Below, piece by piece: positions 58,920-64,000 of a stretch of DNA of 64,000 bases. Each line of letters begins with the position of its first letter. Within the stretch, counting starts at the first letter, position 1. Source of the stretch: CAXXXW01 sp963665555 (GTDB taxonomy: Bacteria > Pseudomonadota > Alphaproteobacteria > Thalassobaculales > Thalassobaculaceae). The DNA is taken from contig OY762308.1 in NCBI GenBank assembly GCA_963665555.2, forward strand, positions 2,046,001 to 2,110,000, read 5' to 3'. The notes below the pieces were generated by a model. That model did no database searches. It worked only from the letters and a program-made list of their open reading frames with translations, and was not told where the DNA came from. The translations under genes and the position numbers were made by a program.

Positions 58920-61535
58920 ATGACCAAACGCATGTTGATCGACGCGACCCAGCCGGAGGAGACCCGGGTGGTTGTCGTCGATGGAAACCGCGTCGATGAC
59001 TTCGACTTCGAGACCGCCAACCGCCGCCAGCTGAAGGGCAACATCTACCTCGCCAGGGTCACCCGCGTGGAGCCGTCGCTCCAGGCGGCCTTCGTGGAGT
59101 ACGGCGGCAACCGCCACGGCTTCCTCGCCTTCGGCGAGATCCACCCGGACTACTACCGCATCCCGATGGAGGACCGGGTCGCCCTGGCGGCCGAGGACGA
59201 CCACGAGGCCCGCGACCCCGACGACGACCTCGACGAGCCGGGGGATTCCGGCGACGGAGACGAGGACGCGGACGGCGGCGGGGACGCCGGGGCGGAGGAC
59301 GCGCCGGCCGCCGAAACCGCGCCCGAGGGCGAGGCCGAAGCCGACAATGGCGACGCCGGGCCGGCCGGGGACGCGGCGGAGGAAAACGGCGGCGACGGGG
59401 AGGAGGCCCCGCCGGCCCGGGCCGAACGGGCCGGACGCGCGCCTTCCCGCCGCGACCGGGCCGGCCGGCGCCCGTCGCGCCGGCGCTACAAGATCCAGGA
59501 AGTGATCACCCGGCGGCAGGTCCTGCTGGTGCAGGTCGTCAAGGAGGAGCGCGGCAACAAGGGCGCGGCGCTCACCACCTATCTTTCGCTGGCCGGGCGC
59601 TATTGCGTGCTGATGCCCAACACCGCGCGCGGCGGCGGCGTCAGCCGCAAGATCACCAACGCCGCCGACCGCAAGCGCCTGAAACAGGTGGTCGAGGGGC
59701 TGGACACGCCCGAGGGCATGGCCATCATCGTGCGCACCGCCGGCAGCCAGCGCACCAAGACCGAGATCAAGCGCGACCGCGAATACCTGCTGCGCCTGTG
59801 GGACCGCATCCGCGAACAGACCCTGGTCTCGACCGCCCCCTGCCTGGTGCACGAGGAGGCCAACCTCATCAAGCGGTCGATCCGCGACCTCTACACCCGC
59901 GACATCGAGGAAGTGCTGGTCGAGGGCGACGAGGGCTACAGGACCGCCAAGGCCTTCATGAAGATGCTGATCCCGAGCCACGCGCGCCGGGTCCAGCCCT
60001 CCGGGAACGGCGCCGCGCCGCTGTTGCGCCGCTTCCATGTGGAGGACCAGCTCGAAGCCGTGCACGCGCCCGATGTGCAACTGCGCTCCGGCGGCTACCT
60101 GGTGCTGAACCAGACCGAGGCGCTGGTCGCCATCGACGTCAACTCCGGCCGGGCGACCCGCGCGCGCAACATCGAGGAGACCGCGCTCAGGACCAACCTC
60201 GAGGCCGCCGAGGAGATCGCCCGGCAGCTGCGGCTGCGGGACCTGGCCGGCCTGATCGTCATCGACTTCATCGACATGGACGATTCGCGCAACCAGCACG
60301 CGGTCGAACGCAGGATGAAGGAGGCGACGAAGATCGACCGCGCGCGCGTCCAGCTCGGCCGGATCAGCCAGTTCGGCCTGATGGAGCTGTCGCGCCAGAG
60401 GCTGCGGCCGAGCGTGATCGAGGCCAGCACCGTCGTCTGTCCGCGCTGCGAGGGAACCGGGCGGGTGCGCTCCGTCGAATCGGCGGCGCTGCAGGTGCTG
60501 CGCGGCGTCGAGGAGGAGGGCCTCAAGCGCAAGGCGTCGCGCATCGCGGTCCATGTCCCCTCGACGGTCGGCTTCTATATCCTGAACCGCAAGCGGGCGG
60601 CGCTGTCCGAGGCGGAGGAGCGCTACGCCTTCGAGGTGACGCTGGAGCCGGACGAGGCCCTGCTCGCGCCGGAGCACCGGATCGAGCGCCTGGCGGCGAA
60701 GGCTCCCGAGGAGCGCCGCGCCGAACCGGAGGCCGCGGACGCGGAACCGGCCGCCGGCGAGGACGGGGAGGCTCCGCGCGAACGGCCGGGGCGCCGCCGG
60801 CGGCGGCGTTCGGACCGCCGACGCGCCGACGGGGAGGCCGCGCCTCCGGCCGGGGATAGCGAGGCGGTCGAGGACGGGTCCGCCCCCGAGGAAGCCGCCG
60901 GCGCCGAGGCGGGCGACGGCGAGGACGACGACGCCAACCGGGCGCGCCGGCGCCGGGGCCGTCGCGGCGGACGCCGCCGCGCGCGCCGCGCCGAGGGCGA
61001 GGAGGCGGCGCCCGAAACGGCCGACGCCGAGGCCGCGGAGTCCGGCGAGGAATCCGCTCCGGCCGCCGAGGCCGGGACGGACGCCGACGGGGACGAGGGC
61101 GCGGACGAGGCGAAACCGCGGAAGCGCGCCGTCCGGACCCGGCGTTCGCGCCGCCGCGCCGCGCCGGCCGGGGACGCCGAGGTTGCGCCGGAGAAAGGGG
61201 ACGCCGCGTCCGCCGAACCCGAGGCCGCGCCCGTCGAAGCCGGCGCCGGGGACGACGCGCCGGCGGCGGCGGAAGACAGTGTCGCGGAAGCCGGCAACGG
61301 CGACGGGTCCGCGCCGGTCGAGGCGGAAGCGGCCGCTTCCGAACCCGGGGAAGCCGCGCCGCCGCCAAGCGACGGCGCCGGGGAGCCGGAGGAAGATGTC
61401 GCGAAGCCCGCGGGCGTCACCGTCGCGATCGTCGCCGGAACGGACCGCGCGCCCGCGGAGGAGGAAACCGCCGAGGCCCACTCCGCTCCCCCCGCGCCGC
61501 CGCGCCGGGGCTGGTGGAACCGGCTGCTGTCCTGA
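58920..61535 (+). CDS. rne: Ribonuclease E
   Basis: An 871-residue RNase E/G-family endonuclease, the degradosome core. MTKRMLIDATQPEETRVVVVDGNRVDDFDFE starts the RNase H-like part; the S1 domain (GNIYLARVTRVEPSLQAAFVEYG) is interrupted by a roughly 80-residue acidic, disordered insert (about residues 90-170), typical of alphaproteobacteria. The catalytic aspartates lie in AIDVNSGRATRARNIEETAL and LIVIDFIDMDDSRNQ, and the zinc link is CPRCEGTG. From about residue 590 the C-terminus is a long Arg/Glu/Ala-rich disordered scaffold. Start 58920 is the first ATG matching the family; upstream sequence is not conserved. Confidence 0.95.
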   Translation: MTKRMLIDATQPEETRVVVVDGNRVDDFDFETANRRQLKGNIYLARVTRVEPSLQAAFVEYGGNRHGFLAFGEIHPDYYRIPMEDRVALAAEDDHEARDPDDDLDEPGDSGDGDEDADGGGDAGAEDAPAAETAPEGEAEADNGDAGPAGDAAEENGGDGEEAPPARAERAGRAPSRRDRAGRRPSRRRYKIQEVITRRQVLLVQVVKEERGNKGAALTTYLSLAGRYCVLMPNTARGGGVSRKITNAADRKRLKQVVEGLDTPEGMAIIVRTAGSQRTKTEIKRDREYLLRLWDRIREQTLVSTAPCLVHEEANLIKRSIRDLYTRDIEEVLVEGDEGYRTAKAFMKMLIPSHARRVQPSGNGAAPLLRRFHVEDQLEAVHAPDVQLRSGGYLVLNQTEALVAIDVNSGRATRARNIEETALRTNLEAAEEIARQLRLRDLAGLIVIDFIDMDDSRNQHAVERRMKEATKIDRARVQLGRISQFGLMELSRQRLRPSVIEASTVVCPRCEGTGRVRSVESAALQVLRGVEEEGLKRKASRIAVHVPSTVGFYILNRKRAALSEAEERYAFEVTLEPDEALLAPEHRIERLAAKAPEERRAEPEAADAEPAAGEDGEAPRERPGRRRRRRSDRRRADGEAAPPAGDSEAVEDGSAPEEAAGAEAGDGEDDDANRARRRRGRRGGRRRARRAEGEEAAPETADAEAAESGEESAPAAEAGTDADGDEGADEAKPRKRAVRTRRSRRRAAPAGDAEVAPEKGDAASAEPEAAPVEAGAGDDAPAAAEDSVAEAGNGDGSAPVEAEAAASEPGEAAPPPSDGAGEPEEDVAKPAGVTVAIVAGTDRAPAEEETAEAHSAPPAPPRRGWWNRLLS

Positions 61536-61599
61536 ACCGGGCCGGCGGGGGCGGGCCGTTCCGGGCGTTCGCGTCGAAACCGTTTTCGGGAGGCGATCG

Positions 61600-61896
61600 A
61601 TGACACTGGAGGAGTTCCGCCGCTCGCTCGCCGGCGCCGCGCCGCCGGCCGGCCTGTCCGGTCCGCTCGCGGCGCTGTGGCGCGCGGCCCGGGACGAATG
61701 GGACGCCGCGCACGAACTGGCCCAGGCCGCGCCCGGCCCGGCCGGGGACTGGGTCCACGCGCATCTCCACCGGATCGAGGGCGACCTGTCCAACGCCGCC
61801 TACTGGTATCGCCGCGCCGGCAAGCCGGCCAGCGACGCCCCGCTGGAGCGCGAATGGGCGGACATCGCCGAGGCGCTGCTCGCGCGCGAGGCGTAG
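61600..61896 (+). CDS. Small conserved-looking protein of unknown function
   Basis: A 98-residue soluble protein with HAHLHRIEGDLSNAAYWYRRAGKPASD near its C-terminal half, reminiscent of a single TPR-like helix pair found in small alphaproteobacterial proteins. ATG 61600 follows GGGAGGCGATCG. It lies 64 bases after rne. No function can be assigned. Confidence 0.7.
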   Translation: MTLEEFRRSLAGAAPPAGLSGPLAALWRAARDEWDAAHELAQAAPGPAGDWVHAHLHRIEGDLSNAAYWYRRAGKPASDAPLEREWADIAEALLAREA

Positions 61897-61917
61897 CGGG
61901 CGACCCGCGCCCGGCTT

Positions 61918-62246
61918 CCGGTTTTATAGGAAGTTTACCCCGGTTTATCCGTTTTCGATAAACCGGGGTAAGATCGTCATAAAGCGCCGATGCGGGGCGG
62001 CCGGTTCCGGGCGCGCTCCGTCCACAAGAAGTTTATCCCGGTTTATCGAGTTTCGATAAACCGGGATAAGATCGCCATAAGGCGCCGGTCCGGGGTGGCC
62101 GGCCCCGGGCGCGCTCTGTCCATAGGAAGTTTACCCTAGTTTATGGTGTTTCGATAAACTAGGGTAAGATCGCTATAAGCGGGTTGAGGGCGCGGCGCGC
62201 CGGCGGTAAGTTATCGGAAACGGATAAACCCGGATAAAGTCGCTAT
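61918..62246. repeat. 98-bp-period array of covarying palindromes
   Basis: Three palindromes with a 98-base period: arms TTACCCCGGTTTATC / GATAAACCGGGGTAA (61935-61949 and 61957-61971), then 17-base arms at 62033-62049 and 62053-62069, then 14-base arms TTACCCTAGTTTAT / ATAAACTAGGGTAA (62131-62144 and 62154-62167). Each right arm runs into AAGATCG-YY-ATAA. Between them are conserved GC-rich 60-base stretches (GCGCCG...GGGCGCGCTCYGTCCAYA). A fourth, half copy follows near 62223. The arms change in step, so pairing is kept. It fills the whole space between the 98-residue gene and the ATPase gene. No cas genes or constant repeats: not CRISPR. Confidence 0.95.
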
Positions 62247-62248
62247 AA
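62223..62248. promoter_or_regulatory. Half-site of the palindrome family touching the ATPase start codon
   Basis: GATAAACCCGGATAA (62223-62237) followed by AGTCGCTATAA and directly by ATG at 62249. It has the right arm and tail of the array units, but the matching left arm is degenerate. This places the motif over the expected ribosome-binding site, which fits an operator or leader role. No ordinary Shine-Dalgarno is visible. Confidence 0.55.
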
Positions 62249-63445
62249 ATGGACCGGATACGGAATCCCTACGCGCCCGGCGCCGGCAGTCCGCCGCCCG
62301 AACTGGCCGGTCGAGACGGCGTTCTCGAAGACACGGGGATCGTTCTCGACCGGATTCGGGCCGGCCGCCACGCGAGAGACGTCCTTCTGGTCGGGCTGCG
62401 CGGCGTCGGCAAGACCGTGCTCCTCAACCGCGTCGCCGATCGCGCCGAGGCGCGGGGCATGATCTGTTCGCGGATCGAAGCGCAAGAGCGGCGGTCCCTG
62501 CCGGCACTCCTGACGCCGGCGCTTCGGCTGGCGCTGGTCGAACTCGACCGGATCGAGGCCGCCCGGGAATACCTGGGCCGCGCATGGCGCGTTCTGGCGG
62601 GTTTCGTCCGCGCGGCGAAACTGAAATACGGCGATCTCGAACTCAACATCGACGCGGCCCCGGAGCCCGGCCTTGCCGACACGGGCGAACTCGAAACCGA
62701 CCTGCAAGGCCTGTTTCGCGCGGTCGGCGAGGCGGCGCGGGAGCGGAACACCGCGGTGGCGCTGTTCGTCGACGAACTCCAGTATGTCGACGAGCCGGAA
62801 CTCGCGGCGCTGATCGTCGCGCTCCATGTCTGCCGGCAGCGCGAACTGCCGGTCGCGCTGGTCGGGGCGGGTCTGCCGCAGCTGGTCGGCAAGACCGGCA
62901 AGGCCAAGTCCTACGCGGAGCGCCTGTTCGACTTCCCGGAAATCGGCAGGCTGGACCGGCACGCCGCGTCGCGCGCGATCGGCGCGCCGGCGGCGCGCGA
63001 GGGGGTTCGTTTCGACGCCGCCGCGCTCGAACTGATCCTCGACCGCACCGAGGGCTACCCCTATTTCCTTCAGGAATGGGGACAGCACACATGGCGCGTG
63101 GCGAAGGAGTCGCCCATCGGCGTCGCGGATGTCGAACGGGCGACCGAGTTCGCGCTCGTGAGGCTGGACGAAGGGTTTTTCCGGGTCCGCTACGACCGCT
63201 GCACGCCGTCGGAGCGGGACTACCTGCGGGCGATGGCGCGGCTCGGCCGGGGGCCGCACCGTTCGGGCGACATCGCGAGGGAAATGGGCCGCGAGGTGAC
63301 GTCGGTCGCCCCGATCCGCAACAACCTCATCGTCAAGGGCATGGTCTACAGCCCCGCGCATGGCGACACCGCCTTTACCGTGCCGATGTTCGACGGGTTC
63401 ATGAACCGGGCCGCGGGCGGGCGCGCCGGGACTGGCGGACCCTAG
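62249..63445 (+). CDS. AAA+ ATPase with winged-helix-like C-terminus (Orc1/Cdc6- or AAA_16-like)
   Basis: A 398-residue P-loop ATPase. Walker A GLRGVGKT (residues 49-56), Walker B ALFVDELQ (171-178), and sensor-1-like PVALVGAGLPQL (201-212). ELAGRDGVLEDTGIVLDRIRAG upstream of Walker A is like the start of Orc1/Cdc6 and AAA_16 modules. The C-terminal 80 residues (SERDYLRAMARLGRGPHRSGDIAREMGREVTS...) look like a winged helix. Such ATPases are found in archaeal origins, in plasmid maintenance and in STAND-like regulators; the bacterial ones are mostly uncharacterised. The gene is preceded by the palindrome array and followed 4 bases later by pdeM. Confidence 0.8.
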   Translation: MDRIRNPYAPGAGSPPPELAGRDGVLEDTGIVLDRIRAGRHARDVLLVGLRGVGKTVLLNRVADRAEARGMICSRIEAQERRSLPALLTPALRLALVELDRIEAAREYLGRAWRVLAGFVRAAKLKYGDLELNIDAAPEPGLADTGELETDLQGLFRAVGEAARERNTAVALFVDELQYVDEPELAALIVALHVCRQRELPVALVGAGLPQLVGKTGKAKSYAERLFDFPEIGRLDRHAASRAIGAPAAREGVRFDAAALELILDRTEGYPYFLQEWGQHTWRVAKESPIGVADVERATEFALVRLDEGFFRVRYDRCTPSERDYLRAMARLGRGPHRSGDIAREMGREVTSVAPIRNNLIVKGMVYSPAHGDTAFTVPMFDGFMNRAAGGRAGTGGP

Positions 63446-63449
63446 GCGC

Positions 63450-64000
63450 GTGGCGGCCTTCCGCCTCAACGGGGCGGCGCTGGTCGCCGATCCTTCGGGC
63501 GCGCTGTTCTGGCCGGAGCGGGGCCTCCTCGCCGTCGCCGACCTGCACCTGGAGAAGGGGTCGGCCTACGCCGCGCGCGGCGCGCCGCTCCCGCCCTACG
63601 ACACCGCCGCCACGCTCGACCGGCTGGAGGCGGCGCTGGCGCGCTGGCGGCCGGGGACGGTGGTCTGCCTCGGCGACAGTTTCCACGACCCGGACGCGCC
63701 CGCGCGCATGGCGCCGGGGGCGGCGGCCCGCCTGCGCGAACTGGCGGCGGGGCGGGAGTGGGTCTGGATCGCCGGCAACCACGACCCCGATCCGGAGGCG
63801 CCGGCCGGCGGCCGCGCCCGGGCGGAGTGGAGGCTCGGCCCGCTCGCGTTCCGCCACGAGGCGCGGCCGGACGCCGGGCCGGGCGAGGTGAGCGGCCACT
63901 ACCACCCGAAGGCGCGGGTGCGCCTGCGCGGGCGCGCGGCTTCGGGGCGGTGTTTCGCGACGGACGGCGCGCGCCTGATCCTGCCGGCCTTCGGCGCCTA
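63450..64000 (+). CDS. pdeM: Ligase-associated DNA damage response endonuclease PdeM, 3'-truncated by window edge
   Basis: 183 codons visible of a calcineurin-like metallophosphoesterase starting with GTG. Metal sites: ADLHLEKGSA (D-x-H), CLGDSFHD (GD), IAGNHDPDP (GNHD) and SGHYHPKARV (GHxH); the end LPAFGAY is the typical PdeM finish, with the stop lying beyond 64000. PdeM is associated with the Lhr/ligase-type DNA repair cluster, whose other genes would lie downstream. Only 4 bases separate it from the ATPase gene, so they share a transcript. Confidence 0.85.
   Translation, partial: MAAFRLNGAALVADPSGALFWPERGLLAVADLHLEKGSAYAARGAPLPPYDTAATLDRLEAALARWRPGTVVCLGDSFHDPDAPARMAPGAAARLRELAAGREWVWIAGNHDPDPEAPAGGRARAEWRLGPLAFRHEARPDAGPGEVSGHYHPKARVRLRGRAASGRCFATDGARLILPAFGA

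Noticed and set aside
61918..62246. CRISPR array
   Set aside because: Period 98 bases with similar sequence throughout rather than constant repeats plus unique spacers, and no cas genes; the units differ by compensating changes.

Overview
The window is about 64 kb of very GC-rich DNA from an alphaproteobacterium, probably a Rhodospirillales-like lineage. This rests on the minus-strand 16S rRNA (alphaproteobacterial sequence around the GTGAAATTCGTAGATATTGG region), the rne / N-acetylmuramoyl-alanine amidase / mrcA / prfB gene order, the 16S-tRNA-tRNA-23S-5S-tRNA(fMet) rRNA operon, and pervasive GTGA/ATGA stop-start overlaps. No phage, transposase, integrase or CRISPR array was seen. Several isolated genes with lower GC content (about 6.9-7.3, 11.2-12.3, 16.5-17.1 and 30.1-30.65 kb) look recently acquired.

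Layout. 1-4.3 kb: branched-chain amino-acid-type ABC operon (substrate-binding protein cut by the window edge, then livH, livM, livG, livF). 4.5-6.4 kb: TRAP transporter membrane pair dctQ-dctM without a binding protein. 6.4-7.5 kb: a proteasome-fold Ntn hydrolase with a small overlapping partner gene. 7.7-8.5 kb: sterol desaturase/fatty-acid hydroxylase family protein. 8.6-11.0 kb: a translationally coupled pair of uncharacterised proteins. 11.3-12.3 kb: a GIY-YIG protein. 12.5-16.0 kb: TPP enzyme, CitE-like lyase and class II aldolase. 16.5-17.1 kb: AT-rich HEPN-domain gene beside tRNA-fMet. 17.2-23.1 kb: a complete rRNA operon on the minus strand with a recognisable promoter. 23.1-25.7 kb: NMT1/THI5-like ABC transporter on the minus strand. 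25.8-28.7 kb: promoter, cobalamin riboswitch and an A-I-type metal ABC transporter. 28.8-29.3 kb: Nfu-type Fe-S carrier. 29.4-32.2 kb: secreted TIMP-like protein followed by a matrixin-like RTX metalloprotease. 32.2-39.9 kb: yejABEF peptide transporter and two tandem GhrA-like dehydrogenases. 40.0-45.1 kb: histidinol-phosphatase-like protein and cytochrome c on the minus strand, diverging from kdsB-pheA-lepA. 45.3-52.7 kb: CoA transferase, HMG-CoA lyase-like protein, amidohydrolase, cytochrome c, SMP-30-like lactonase and propionyl-CoA synthetase. 52.7-58.3 kb: prfB (with programmed frameshift), a chimeric HicB-like gene, mrcA and amidase. 58.9-61.9 kb: rne and a small conserved gene. 61.9-63.4 kb: a 98-bp-period array of palindromes in front of an Orc1/Cdc6-like ATPase gene. 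63.45 kb to the end: pdeM, cut by the window edge.

The most unusual items are: the TIMP-like gene (C-x-C at the predicted mature N-terminus and two further cysteines at TIMP-like spacing) next to a zinc metalloprotease gene; the palindromic repeat array with symmetric compensating changes leading into the ATPase start codon; the cobalamin riboswitch placed in front of a ZnuABC/TroABC-type transporter; the proteasome-like T1/D17/K catalytic residues in a stand-alone bacterial gene; and a HicB-like gene that appears to have captured the 3' end of the adjacent mrcA gene. All functional assignments come from reading motifs and context; no database search was run.
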